Assembly: GCA_000310025.1 (NCBI GenBank)
Contig: FN649737.1
Location: 694,682 to 758,681, forward strand
DNA length: 64,000 nucleotides
From: Ectocarpus siliculosus
Taxonomy: Eukaryota > Sar > Phaeophyceae > Ectocarpales > Ectocarpaceae
Direction of reading: 5' to 3'
How positions within the stretch are numbered: position 1 is the stretch's first letter; the number at the start of each line of letters is the position of its first letter. Below, one piece after another: positions 47,601 to 59,756 of this stretch. Under the pieces are notes generated by a model. The model was not told the origin of the DNA, did no database searches, and worked only from the letters and a program-made list of their open reading frames with translations. A program made the translations under genes and the position numbers.

Positions 47601-50028
47601 TCGAGATATACCCTCGTTCGAACGGGATGTGGTGGAGTCTTTTCAGTTATGTATCCGTGTGCATTCTCGTACATCGCATTGTTGGTATTAAGCGTTTTAT
47701 TGATGTGTGTGCTTGGTTTGTCCCGTGTCGGAAAGAACGCTAGAACAGTTGTGGTGGATTTTGTTTTCCGATGCTTCCTCCTGGTGCGCACTTGATCCGC
47801 CTTTTCTCGGCGTGTTTTTCGATGGGATGCACTGACCGTGTCCCGGGCGTTACTTGAGATGTCGAATCTTCCGCCTCTAAGCCTGCGGCCTGTTGATCGA
47901 ATGCTGTTGTACTCCCATGTTAACTGATCGAACCCCGGCCCCGTATGTCGAACGAACCTCTCCGCGTGGAACACTCCCTCCTGTCGCGAATGGATGGCAA
48001 CAGGGACAAGTACATGTTCCACCAAGCCAACATCATCCCGGCAGGGGACGTCGGCGACGGAAGCCAGTCCCTGCTCGACTACTGGTACGAGCGCGTCTTG
48101 GAGGTGTTCTCCAGCTACATCACCTTCCCGGTTAAGGTGAGCCATGCCTCGCTGTATTGAAACCGAAAACGACCAAATCTGACGCCACGTGATGATGATA
48201 GACGAGGTCACAAGCTTTGGTCCATGGGTTCACGCCTCACCCTTCCCCTGCATCTCCTCAATTGCCCCGAACAGAGCATCAAGTTCGACGACCTCTGCAC
48301 CGAGTTCACGCTCCACGAGGCCCTGGACGACTCGAGCCCGTACGTCACCATGGCCCTAGACGAAACCGGGGCTGTTACCGGCTTGTCCTACGTCTCGGGT
48401 AGCGGGGCCGGCCTCGTGCCACTTACCGTCCCGACCGCTTCCGCCGCCTCGGTAAGTATCGAGACTCACTACAATGGTCTGGAAACAGATTTGCGGTTTC
48501 ATGCTTGCGGCTTATGGAGCTTATGCTTGTGCGGTGCTGGCCCCCGCTGACAAAGAAAATCCTCTGAAGATCATAGCTTACGTCGAATTTGAATTATTAC
48601 GCAAGCCATATAGTTTACATCACACCAGGTACCTGGTAAGGAACCATGGCGCAATCGAAGAGTCCATGAAATATCCTGCTCAAAATGGGCATTTCGTAGG
48701 AGAGCGCCGGGAAGACACTGCTGTAGCTCCCTTCTTTCAAGTCTCTGGGCATTCGCCTGGCACATCACGTACGGTGGTGGCATCGTACTTCGAAGCCCTT
48801 TCTCACTTCCCGAAACCTCGCCTCGTAACTATCTACCTGTAACAATCACGGCATCTCCCTTCTTCTGCTTCTTACTAATGTTTACGAACGGACCGAAACA
48901 GATCCCCACGACTGGGCTCTCCATCGAAGACACCGAGACTTACGGCACCGACACCACCTACTACCTCAAGGACGATGACGCCTCCACTGTCCCAAGGGTG
49001 GGCACCAAGCCTGATGCCAGGTGAGAATGGAACTGTCGGCCGCAATACGCACGATAGGAGGGGGGGGGGGGAGGGGGGGCACCGCAAGTTCCCCCGAATT
49101 TGGGCACTAAATAGATGTTTGTCTTGGCGGCATTCTGTATGGAAGTTGTATCTGTGAAACCGTTGTCGTGTGTGGTTCCGCGACACGAGTTGCTTCTTGT
49201 GACCAGGATAGCGTCGTTGAGAAAGACTGCATGGTGACGGTTCGACGGCAGAAGAAAGAAGAGAGACGAGAATATATATGCAACGTGCTTTTGTTCGCGA
49301 AAACAACCGGTCTTGAGCGTATGCGGGACGAGCTGAGTGCAAACCTAGCAGATGTGATGCCAGTCATTGTCGAAAGCGAAGCGCGCCAAGACAAGAGGGC
49401 TCGGGCCACAGAAAAAATGGCCGAGCCAACAGCCACAAGGCGACTATGTATCATCGAGCTTCGCCGGACAAATCGCGTTCAAATTACACCGAACATCACG
49501 GACTATCGATCCAATCCTCCGACCCCGATGCTTGTTGCCCAACTCTGCCTCTTCTATGGGACTGCAGCGTTCATTTCCTCTGCTGTCCTCTTGTACAACA
49601 TACGTCAGGCAGTATATGGCGGATCACGTCAGCTGCCCCACTGACTGACATGAGTTGGATTCCTCACAACGTTCCCGGCACCCACACATTCTCCGTTACC
49701 GACGCACGCCTCCTCCTGATTGGTGGGACCTCCTCAGCCCTACCTCTCCCCCTCTCAAAATCTCCTGCTTCGATCTTCCTCCACGTTCCCGTACAGCGAG
49801 CTCGCCGAAGTCCCGCTGCCTGTGGCCGAGAGCGTCGAAGGTGACGCCAGCGCTACCGAGACCCCGGCGGAGATCGTGGAGAACGCCGAGGAGTTGGCGG
49901 AGAACCAGGAGGCGAACGCCCTCGTGCCAGCAGAGAACGGCGGTCTCTTGGCCGACGAGGGCCTGGTCGACGCGGACGTAGCCGCAGACGTGGCGATCGA
50001 AGAAGCGGAGGAAGATGGCCTCCTCTAA
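34720..50028 (+). CDS. Secreted WSC + Agd3-like (CE18) deacetylase
   Basis: 23 exons join in phase for about 1152 residues: 34720-34848, 37507-37611, 38384-38448, 38918-39155, 39468-39523, 39903-40033, 40231-40586, 41016-41087, 41600-41755, 42269-42389, 42789-42921, 43185-43377, 43856-44077, 44373-44460, 45036-45251, 45535-45774, 46445-46512, 46999-47076, 47350-47480, 48004-48136, 48275-48451, 48902-49020, 49797-50028. Domains: signal peptide 1-22; WSC domains about 54-146 and 153-240 (Cys patterns CWCG, CTGD, SCGGF); Thr/Pro-rich linker about 246-345; N-terminal Agd3-like region (CBM87 position) about 360-585; deacetylase region about 586-1040 with VVDDLFLST (Asp597/598), FNGGG, His740-TLI-His744 (the H-T-x-x-H metal motif), PGDNT 808-812 and YMFHQAN 936-942; acidic tail. 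Agd3 deacetylates fungal GalNAc polymer; the algal substrate is unknown, wall polysaccharide being likely. No membrane anchor, so probably secreted. The long first intron could hide an exon. Confidence 0.85.
38619..38673 (+). repeat. (GA)n microsatellite
   Basis: About 27 GA units in intron 3 of the WSC/CE18 gene. Confidence 0.95.
40240..40545 (+). repeat. Coding minisatellite for Thr/Pro linker
   Basis: Degenerate 15-bp units (CCTGCCACGGCCCCG type) encode T-A-P-P-(A/T/V) repeats between the WSC domains and the deacetylase module. The length is likely to vary between individuals. The antisense strand also stays open as a Gly/Ala/Val repeat, which is a shadow. Confidence 0.85.
45431..45475 (+). 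pseudogene. Degenerate copy of the start of exon 16
   Basis: About 45 bp in intron 15 translate as GNVQNAVMTGMWENV, nearly the same as the true exon start (GNVQIALMTGMWDSD) 104 bp downstream at 45535. The copy lacks an AG acceptor immediately before it and is cut short, so it is an exon relic. Confidence 0.75.
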
Positions 50029-53000
50029 GGTTTTCGCCGGAGAGAAGGTGTTAGGGCGTCCCGCCTAACGCGCTCTGTTTGTGGAGCGAATGGGAAGAAA
50101 GCGTCCTCCCATAGTTTTGTTTTATCCATCTCTTTTCGATTCTTGTTATTTTTCTCTTGTCCGTTGTGTGTTTTTCGTCTTTACAAACGGGCTCTGTAGA
50201 GCGAACGGGAAGGCGTTTTTGTTTTTTGTCTGTTGCGTATTGTTCGGCTTCAGAATAGTGTCTCAATGAGTGAAGGTGTGCTTTCCTCACGTGCACGAGG
50301 CCATTTACACTATGTATACGTGTACTGTGCGCTAGTAAGTACTGGTAAACCTGCCATTTTAGACTAGAACACACGTGAGCCCCCCCCCCCCCTTCAAGGT
50401 GAAAGGGCACCACGTAGGCAACGACTGCCAAGGCTGCGAGTGAGGTGTATGTTGTAGTCCAGATCCTTCATAATGAAGTAGGTGTTTTTTGTCACAAGGG
50501 AACATACAAAGCCCCGTCTATTCTCGGTGTTGCTGAGGACGGAGGGATCGATCTCCGTCTTGACGGGGTGCTTGCTCCCCGCTAGAAGTTTGTCCCGCCA
50601 ATCGCCTGGTGCTTTCATTCCGAAGCACGCAAATGGTTGTATCGAGCGGTGGTTGTAGTGTCTCTTTTTTTTTGTCCGATTTGGCTGTCGTTTGCTTTGC
50701 ATAAACTTCATGCGTTCATGTGTTGGCCATGTGGTCTAAGAAATTATATCTAGATGCAAGACTTGGCTTGGTGATGCGCTGCACTCCTTTCCACCAAGAG
50801 AAGCCTGCTGGGCGTGCTGACCAGAATCGATGGTCCGATGTCGTTCGGTGTGTCAATTAGTACATAAGGACTGGAGATGGTTGGTTGAAGTCGGTTGTGT
50901 GTGCTGTTGTAGCTGAGTGATGGCACACGATAGCATGGTATGGCGACCCGTGTTTGGGTTAGGCTTCACGTGCACATAGGTACATGCATTTCGCTTGTTG
51001 ATAGTGGTAAGGTCGATGATCGTGTATGCGAATATGGCCGTGTACGAAGTACAGTAGTTTTCTTTTTTTGTGGAAGGTTGTCTTTCTCGGTCTGCATGCC
51101 CCATGGCTATCTAGAGCTCCAATGCCTCGATGTGCAGCTGTAGCCTTTTAACCGTGTAGCGCGATCGTCCCCACTCCCGGGCAACCTGTATCAAATAAAG
51201 TATAAATAGAGCAAAGGCCTTCGAATTCCTTCGGTGAGAGGTGGAATGCCGAGCAGGCTGAACTCAACTCGACAGTACACAGTAAAGACTTTTGTACGTA
51301 AAGAGTTTTTTTTTTGTCAACAGGTGGGAGCCCACAACGTAGTTCTGAAGGTTGATAAAAATAAGCGTATTTCTGAAGCTTTTGTTGCGACCAAAATCAA
51401 ACAATACTAAAAAGAATATTGATGGCGCTAGGATTTAGACTTGGACCATCCTCTGAAAAATCAAGCCATGGACTTTCACCCACCCGCGCGGCGGGTGAAC
51501 ACAGCGGCGATGATGGTGATGCCTCATGTGACTAGCCTTTTGGGCTGCCCGTAGCGACAAGTTCAGCGGCATCAATCTCAAGCCCTGGAAAAGCCCTGGA
51601 ATACCTACCTGCTACCAACGTGCCGTGCACTTTCATGCGGATCCTGTGCGACCGTGCCTTGTGGCCATATGGCGATGGACGCGCGACATCACTTTCACAA
51701 ATCCCTTTGTCGCCATAAGTAGGACGAAAGCACAACACACACCTTGAGGCCTGCTGGTTAGGGCGGCAGTAGTGGTTGGTGGATGTTGTTGGCTCCTGGC
51801 TGCGTTCCAACGGTATGCTCACACTCTAGCTCACCGACAGTTGCCAGCTTTGCACTTACTTGGCGGCAGTAATAATGGTACAAGGATCCCATCTGCAGTG
51901 AGTTTAGCCGGTGCGGTTGGGCTCTCTCGGGGTCAAAACCCAGAGTGTGGATATTGGCTGTACCTACGTGTATCCATCGACGTTTACATGCGTTCAGATT
52001 TAGTCGGATGCGTGGCTCGAGCGTCTTTGATCGTCGTCTCGCAAGAGTCATCAGTGCTTCTCCCTCCGCCGTCCTTGTTTGTCGAGGATAAAATAAATTG
52101 AGTTCGAGCACAAACCAGCTGAGGGGTCTCTTGTGCCAGAGTCCCCCCAAGCGTGCAGGACGCGCCACAAGGAACAACAGAACGTTTGGCACGTTGCGGC
52201 TATTTCCGTGGCACGCGCATGATTGGAGTGCCGGATTTCGGAAGGAGTAAACGCATGCCGGGATTACCCGGGAAAACAGTCGCTTTCGGCAGAATAGTTA
52301 TCCAACCGGGCCATCCGCGTCGCGGCACGCTCGAATCTTACCGGCAATATGATATCATGACATCAACACTCTGTAGGACTTGCTCTTTGACGACTGATGT
52401 ACCTACAGCAGACCTGTCCCAACCTTCCGTACGACCTCAACAGACGGGGCCTACCGGCGTTCGCCGGTTTCGTCGATGCCGCTATCCTGCCTCCGGTAAA
52501 ATATCTGGGTTGCATCGCTGAGCGGTGGGATGTCAGAAGCCCGGAACGCCCCATATATCCCCGTTTGGCAACGAAGCTGGTGTTGGAAGGGTCCATCAAT
52601 CTGTACCCCATCGCACATTTTCGGCCGCCGCTCAACCAACTCAGCCGGGATGATAGTAGTAATTCCTCCGTGGATGCGGAGGTCATCACACGTCTTGGTT
52701 GACGCCTCTTCGTGGCCGTGGTTTCGGCATTCTTCACAGCGGCTTCGAGAACTTGTGTGGGTCATTTCGTTGGGATTTTTGCTGAGTATTGACGAGAAGA
52801 TACCGCTCGTCCAGCTCTTTGTTCGATTTTCTCTGTAGCCAACCAGTTTCGACTCCACAAGAATGGTGACGACCAAGTAGCGAAAGAGGGCGGGGGGGGG
52901 CGAAAACCAAGTATCCGAAGCGGGGTCCTGCAGCAGGCCACCGGGAATCGCGTTGTTTGCCGCGGGCTGTTGTTTCGGAAACGTTTAGGTTGTTGGAAGA

Positions 53001-53868
53001 TTGAGCAGATTTCGCGCGAACAGTATTCTGTTGGGCCTACGGCGAATAGAGGCGGGGAGGACTGGAGGTGTTTCATTCTATTATAACAGTGGCCAGCGAA
53101 AAGTTGGGTGCTCATCCCTGCGTCCCGTGAAAGGGGCCTTCCTTCCCGATCGTATCTTCGCCGATCCTTGCCGATTATCCTTTCGATCCTCTCGTAGTCT
53201 ATATCCCCTTGTCCCCCTTCCTCTACAGCTAGTTTCACCGAGGGATGTGCTGCAAGGGCGCACGGTCGTCCCCACGGACATCAGATAACCTGAGCCGTCG
53301 GGGGTGATACCTGTCACCACTCGTTCTCTCAAACCGGGGTCCCGGTCGGGCTGTTCAAGCGATGCCCGTCGGGCCTTCTGGAAAGTGAGAGCTAGTACGG
53401 GGACCCTCTCCGTCGCCGCACATTCTCCTCCAGCTAGAATCGACGGCCGATCTCGCATGCTCCTCTCGGTCTTACAAGGCCGTGGCCTCCTAGAGCTCGG
53501 AGGGTAACAGCGATAAACTCCCCTATCGACACACCATATTCCCACGTGCAGCACCATCGGCTCTCCCACTGCCCGCGGCATTCACCCTGGTGTTACGATT
53601 GGTTATATGCCGGAACCAGGGAGGTTGTGCCTACGATGGCCGCACACTGACCGAGGCCAATGATGCTGGTGGCAGGAGGCGCCTATACGCAACCCAAACG
53701 CCACTGTCGACGCTGTGCCGACAGCATTTAACCCCAGATATATTTACAGCCTCCAGAATACTGACATCAATCACCGTTACCGCAGATTCACCGATTGGGT
53801 GTATCGTCTCACATGACATCTACCGGGTTCATCCCCAATTGTAGTCATGCGCTCCTCAAAATCAAGAG
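50029..53868. other. Intergenic, unrecognised ORFs only
   Basis: The convergent 3' flanks of the deacetylase and kinase genes. Two frames look somewhat protein-like but carry no recognised motif: plus 52397-52702 (101 residues, including LNRRGLPAFAGFVDAAILPP) and minus 53081-53581 (166 residues, including PDRDPGLRERVVTGITPDGS). They may be fragments of a mobile element. Poly-C at 50381-50392 and otherwise nothing notable. Confidence 0.35.
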
Positions 53869-55210
53869 CTATTTTATTCTTAAAGCCGTCGGTCGGACGT
53901 TCCCCACGTTGCAAAGCACTGTAAACGTCGGGCGGTCCTCGGGCTCCTGGGCCCAGCAGCTGCGCACCATCTCTGTGATATCTACGGGGGTATTCGCGGG
54001 AATCGCGGGGCGTTCCTCACGCATGACGACACGGAGGTATATATCTCGAGGCCGAGCTTGGTCCGCCCAAGGTGTCCGTCTCGTCAGCACCTCCCACGCC
54101 ACCATCCCGAAGCTGTAGACGTCGCTCGCTTTGGAGGTTTCCTGGGACTCCAGCACCTTCCCGCGCGCAGATGGAAGGAAACAACGTCAGAAGTGAAATC
54201 AAAACGCCGAAGAGAGGCCTCTTCGATCGCAGGTGAAGGACAATTTCTATGAGAATCGCAACTTACAGTAGCAACCGCGCCTTTATTGTTCAAGGCCTTG
54301 CAATGTACTGTTGTTCCCGCTGGGATCGCTGGATCGCCGGAGCGTGATCAACGAGAGAACATCGCCGTGAATCTCCCGATTGGTCCACTTCGAATGGGTG
54401 CCCGCCTGACTAAGCGCCTCACACGTAGAACACCAACAGCAACGGAAATCCCCGTCGCTGCTCGTGCGGCCGGTGGTGACACCGCAGAGGCAATGCCAAT
54501 TGCTTTGAAGCACGACCCGTGGTTCGAGATGGCCCTGGTGATGTGTGCTTCGTACCACATAACGGAAAGGAGTCAGCTACCTGTACTTTTCTGTTGTATT
54601 TTGCTCTTGACCTAGGATCATTTAAAGTAAGTATTGGATTTTTGGGATGAGGCCTCCAGCTCCGGCCCGTGATCGCACCCATACTTTCCTAGCCGTGTGT
54701 TGTCCTTGGCCACTGGCCTGGAGCCTGGTTGATTCACCCAAACTTTCGTGTATTCCGCTACGTGGATAATTACGACGGCTTACGGCGAGCACAGGCGGCG
54801 ATTACAGTTCTCCGTTGGAGAGAAAAAAGAACAGCGAGAGGACGATTTCCAAGCCGACAGAGACCCCAAGCTTCTAAGACCAAATAGTTTCACACCAACG
54901 CCAACATACGCAAATTGGTTGACAAGGTGCACGTCTTTCGAAACCCTTGAGTGATCTGGAGAACCGCAAAAACTCAGTCCACATCCATCCATGCAGATTG
55001 CCTGCTGTCTTGCCTAGACGCTCAACGCCGCCAAACGAATTGCGGATAGTTTCGAGAGTACGCCATTCGGGCAAGATTTCTCTGCATGAGTCACACGATC
55101 TTCAGCACCTGTAAGCAGTGCTGGAATTAGGCTGAAGTGCATCTCAACCACTAGTATTAGACCGCGTGCATTCGTTCACTTCACAGGAGCGTTCGGTATC
55201 ATTATTGTTA

Positions 55211-55259
<49 letters not shown>

Positions 55260-58200
55260 TATTTTTTTGTCTTCACTTCAAATCAGCGCTCACAGCGCTA
55301 GTGCCGTTTACTCCAACCCGTGGTCACGCAGAAGAGCCCCTCTCTACCCTCCCCTCCTGCGGTACTTTTCCTTCGATTTTTAATGCGAGGAGAGGTCAGC
55401 AATCTCTTCCCTCCATGTACACACGAACTAACGCTATCCACTAGGCCAGGATCGGAAGCGAGAGAAAAACTCACTTTGCAAGAAAAGCTCGCTTACGCCG
55501 GGATTCGAACCCTTGACATGACCTCTAGAAGGTTTCGAGGATACCAACTAGACCACCGGGGCTATTGCCGATGAACAGAGGCTCAAACCCTGCACCTCGG
55601 CCTTGTTGTTGCCAACAAGCCCAGGAGGGGAAACGATAGGAACCCAGGCCGTCTCCTTACCTCTGGGGCAGTCCATGCGAAGCTGATGTGGGCGCTTGGT
55701 CCCGGATTCGTGGTGTATGTGGCAAGACCTGTAGATCTATCGGTGTTCTGGGCCCACCTCGAGGTGCCGAAGTCCCCAATCTGAAGCGATGACACGACAA
55801 ATCAGCGGGATACAAAATTATGCTCAGATATTTTATGGGCGATATTGTGTGTTTGCACATTATTTTCCGGGACAACGGAACTCGTGTCCAAATGTACGGA
55901 AAAGGGAGGAACTGGGTACAGTCCGCTCTTTGTTCGGCCGAATTCAACACCAACACCACCGACAAACAACTATTTACATGGGAGCTATCCTGTAGGGCCA
56001 CGTGTAGGCAAAGGAGGTGCATGTTAATCGTCAGAACCGCGGCGGCAGGAACGCCGGGTACGTCCATAACCCTTCCACGGCCAGCCAGGACCATAACCAG
56101 CGCGGCAACACAACACGATCTACACGTAGCACAAGACAACCCCCGGACACCCAACATGCCTTTGCCCTTCCGCGGCCATCCAGAAGAACATTGGCAGACT
56201 TAAGGTCGCCATGCACCGTCGACTTGCTGTGCAGGAAGGTCATCCCCGCGCAGACATCCTGGATGATCTGTCGGCACATATCCTCGGGAAGCGGCTGCTC
56301 GGAGTTCTTCAGCATGGCCCGAAGGTCACCGCCCGCCAGCAGCTCCATGACCATAACCAGGCCGTCCGGCAGCGAGGTGATCGCCCCGTAGACGTTGACG
56401 GTATGAGGACTTCTCAGCCGGATCATGGCGTCCAGTTCGCGCAGGAATGCCTTGCGCTCGGCCTTCTCCCGCAGTGCATTAGACTCTTCTTCCGTCCTTG
56501 GCCCACTCAATGGTATGTCGTTCTCTCCCGGCTTGCCGAGGCCGTGGGTGACGTGCTGCACCTGTACCATCCAGCGATGCATGTACCGACGTCGACAAGA
56601 ACACGAGAACGAATCAGACAGAGCACGACAGCGGGAAACCAAAGGCGGTGAAAAATGACTCCTGCCGGTCGTTGGGGGTTGGGTCTTTGCGCTCCCCAGG
56701 CAGGCCCTACTCGCTCGCTCGGCGGTTATTCTCGCCGAGGTTTCGGCCTACGGGTCGAGAATGGCTTGCTCACACCTTGGCCGCCGCGTTGTGGCCGTTG
56801 TAGTCGGCTAGGTACACCACGCCGAAGCCTCCCTTTCCCAGCATCTCGTTCGTGATCGACACGTGGTCCTCGGGGATTTCGATCTGGTCAAGCTTGCGCT
56901 GTCGCCTCGACCTGCGTGCTTCTGCCAGAGATTCTGCCTGAGCCTCCGCCGTTGACCTCTGGTAAATAGAGACGAACAAAAAATCAGGCCAAGGGGCAGA
57001 AAAAAAGTTCAAAAAAAGCTGCTTGACTGAACACTCCCGACCACAGAAGCGATCCGGTCAAAAGGTGAGGCGAGTTGGTGAAGAAGGGGGGAACGGGGTG
57101 TCCTCGAGAGGGTCCTGTACATGGCTACCGCGTTCCAGAGCGGCCATTGAGCATAGTCCGGCTTGGTACGTGGTTGGTACAAGCCACCGAGGCACAACCT
57201 GCGGCGGGCTGCAGCTGCAGCAGCGTTGGAAACCGAAGGATTCTGCACTGAGTTCGCCTCATCTCCGTGGCACGCCCTCACCTTGACAAGGTGCGCAACG
57301 TCGTGTCCCACCTGCACCTGCAGGCCCAACTGGACGACACCAAGCAGTGAACATGGAAAAAGGCAGGCGGTAAGGCGACATCATGGAGTCCTACCTGCCT
57401 GTACAGTTCGGTCAACGTGAGCAGCGCCATGAGGCAACCCTACGTTCGTGTGATTGCAGCCGTGCCCGACCCCTCTACGAGGCCTCCCCATTAGGTATAC
57501 CCCTCGTTGCCAAAGGTGAAATCGTGTTTTCTGAAACGGGATAATCAAGTCCCCAAACCCAATGTAGATATTTCAGACGTGCACAGAGCGAATGCTAAGA
57601 AGAAGCTAGGCATGAGAGAGACAACAGCGCATGTTTTAGCGCAGCTGGCTGCGCAGTGGAGGCACAATCCACATTGAATATGATGAAGTACTTTGCGGTA
57701 CACGGCACTCACGTGCAGGCCCCAGATGGCCCTGTCCATAACCGCGTTCAGCTCGTCCTGGCGCCGCTTGAACAGGGTCGATGTCAACAACTGGGCGAGC
57801 TTGCTCTTGTTCTGGTAGGTTTTGATGAGCTCGTTGAGATCGGAGACTGCGTCGTGCACTTCTTCCATCAAAACACGCTCCTCCTCCGTGCTCGTGTCGC
57901 CACCCTACATGCACATAGAAATATACAAACGAGATGGGCACAACGATTCATCGAGCGCAACGTTTGCACTGAACGGAGAAATCAATGCGCCTGCCTTCGC
58001 ACACACCACACCGCTGTCGCAGAGCCGCAGAGCGGAGAGCCGTGGGGCGTCGCCTCAGCAAACACTCAATGGCCAAAGAACCCGCCGCCAAACAGCAGCC
58101 GTTCCAGCGAAATCCAGTCTGACCATGAAAAGAGAACAAGAAGAAACGCTTCAATCTGATCAAAGCATGTGCTCCATGTTCCTTCTGACAATTGATGCAA

Positions 58201-59756
58201 TAAAAAACATTTCAATATACATATGAAACAGCACAAACACAATGCGTACGAGTACAGACCACGTATTGGCCCAACCTCTCGAGTCCGTGGTGAAAAACTA
58301 AACTTGCGTTCCGGACAAAGACGGCAAAACCTTCCATGAGACACAAACCGCAGGTTTCCCGGTTCTAAGGCTCAAATGAAAGCCAAAAGAAACACGACAG
58401 TATGAGGCAGTGCAATGCCTCAACTTGTCATTGTGGCGGAGCCAACTGCGCGATTCTACAGGAACAACCGAACAACAACACCGCGTGACAGACCTTTGAT
58501 CGTACTTGTACCTGAAATTTCAAAATGTACGCCAAAACGAAAGCTTGTCTCTACCATCCTCGACGTCTCTAAACCAGGCAGGATACATACGACAGAACAA
58601 GGCATGGTGCGCACTCCAACATACACGAGTCATGTCGCTCACCTGGCCGAGTACCTTTGCCGCCCGCTCAAGCATCATCACGATCGACCGGCACCGCTTA
58701 ACCCCGGTGCCGCTCGTCAAGTCCCGACTGTCTAAGACCAGGTGTACCAGAATCGACACCGCCGTCGCTGCCTCGCTGACGCCGGGGATCTGGCAATGAT
58801 GTGCGAGCTCCTCTGCCGCTACCAGTACTGCCTGGCCGTACGCGACGCCGCTGGACGTCCGTCCGCGGCCGCTAGCAGGAGAAGCGGCAGGAGCAGGAGC
58901 AGCCGCAGGAGCAGGAGCAGCCGCAGGAGCAGGAGCAGCCGCAGCCGCAGGAGCAGCCGCAAGAACAAGAGCAGCCCCCGAAGGAGCGCCGTCCGGCCTT
59001 TCCATCGCCGAAGACCTGAACGCGGTAATCTCGGCGACCCCTTCTTCCGTCGACTCGTCGGTGGCGGAGTTCGTAGTCGTCACCGACAGCACCGACTGAT
59101 CCGCTGACACTACGCAGCCGCCGCCGTCTTCCGCCGCATCGCCCCCGCCCCGGCCCGCCTCCGCCGTCCTCGTGCCACCACCGCTTCCGCTGCTGTCGCG
59201 TGTGCGTTTGGATTTCCCCTCGGAGCTGGGGTTCGGCAGGGCGCCCGTGGGCGTCGCTGGGAACAACGACTGCCTGATGGGCGTGCCGTCTTCGCCGAGT
59301 GTTGTCTCAGCGGCGATAACCGCGTACTGCTGACTGGCGGCGGGTGACCAAGCACCGCGCCGGTGTGCATCATCATGCGCAGACGATGGGGGCGGCGGCG
59401 GGGATCCTTGCTCGGCAGGAGGTGGCGGGGCGCGGGCAACGTTGCCCCCGGCAGAGTCGGCGATGATCGTCGAAGAGGAGTGGGTGTCATTCTGCCGTTG
59501 CTGGTGCTGTTCACCCTGGCCACACTCCAGGCTGTCCCCACCGTCTGAAGGAGCGGCCGGCGGGTCCGGGTCCGTGCTCTTCGCGGCCCGTCGGCAACGT
59601 AGGCAGAACCCCAGTGCTGCTAACGCCAGCGCGCCGGCCACAACGCCAATGCCGACTACAACGCCCACCTTGAATGCGCCTTCTTTGACCAAACGAGCGG
59701 CGGACGAGCAGGGATGGAGCTTTGATGGAGGCCGGACTCCGATAGGCAACGGCTGG
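53869..59756 (-). CDS. Membrane TKL-type protein kinase (5' end open)
   Basis: Seven minus-strand exons join in frame: about 59736 (or 59756)-58643, 57904-57713, 57329-57282, 56958-56776, 56561-56160, 55780-55661 and 54156-53869 (stop TAG). At least 774 residues. A membrane segment near the start (VGVVVGIGVVAGALALAALG) is followed by CLRCRR, a Pro/Ser/Ala-rich region, then a helical region (QAVLVAAEELAHHCQIPGVS to DRAIWGLH). Kinase motifs: GKGGFGVVY, AAAK, FLRELDAMIRL (helix C Glu), HGDLKSANVLL (His-Gly-Asp instead of HRD), DFGTSRW, APE, DVYSFGMVAWEVLTRR and a final RPTF. Catalytic Lys, Asp and DFG are kept. The intron after 56160 has a GC donor. The TKL group is inferred from motif style. 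The extracellular part is missing from this model and may lie in the exon array upstream. Confidence 0.85.
55200..55565 (-). mobile_element. tRNA-derived SINE-like element
   Basis: On the minus strand an A box (TGGTCTAGTTGG, 55555-55544) and a B box (GGTTCGAATCC, 55511-55501) lie 44 bp apart, the tRNA spacing. The sequence GCCCCGGTGGTCTAGTTGGT resembles a tRNA 5' part, but acceptor and anticodon stems do not pair, so it is not a working tRNA. A second A-box-like stretch (TGGCCTAGTGGATAGCG) lies near 55448-55432, and the element ends in an ATA/AAT tail (55208-55259 on plus). It lies in the kinase intron between 55661 and 54156. Confidence 0.5.

Noticed and set aside
47945-48003. Possible exon start at the ATG at 47945 in the deacetylase gene
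   Set aside because: Phase from the preceding exon requires the acceptor at 48002-48003, which gives GRR|DKYMFHQAN and matches the family.
47024-48211. 395-codon open frame on the minus strand
   Set aside because: It runs antisense across four exons and introns of the well-supported deacetylase gene, is Arg-rich and has no motif; a shadow of GC-rich coding sequence.
55497-55565. Functional tRNA gene on the minus strand
   Set aside because: A and B boxes are good, but acceptor stem, T stem and anticodon arm do not pair properly; treated as a SINE relic.
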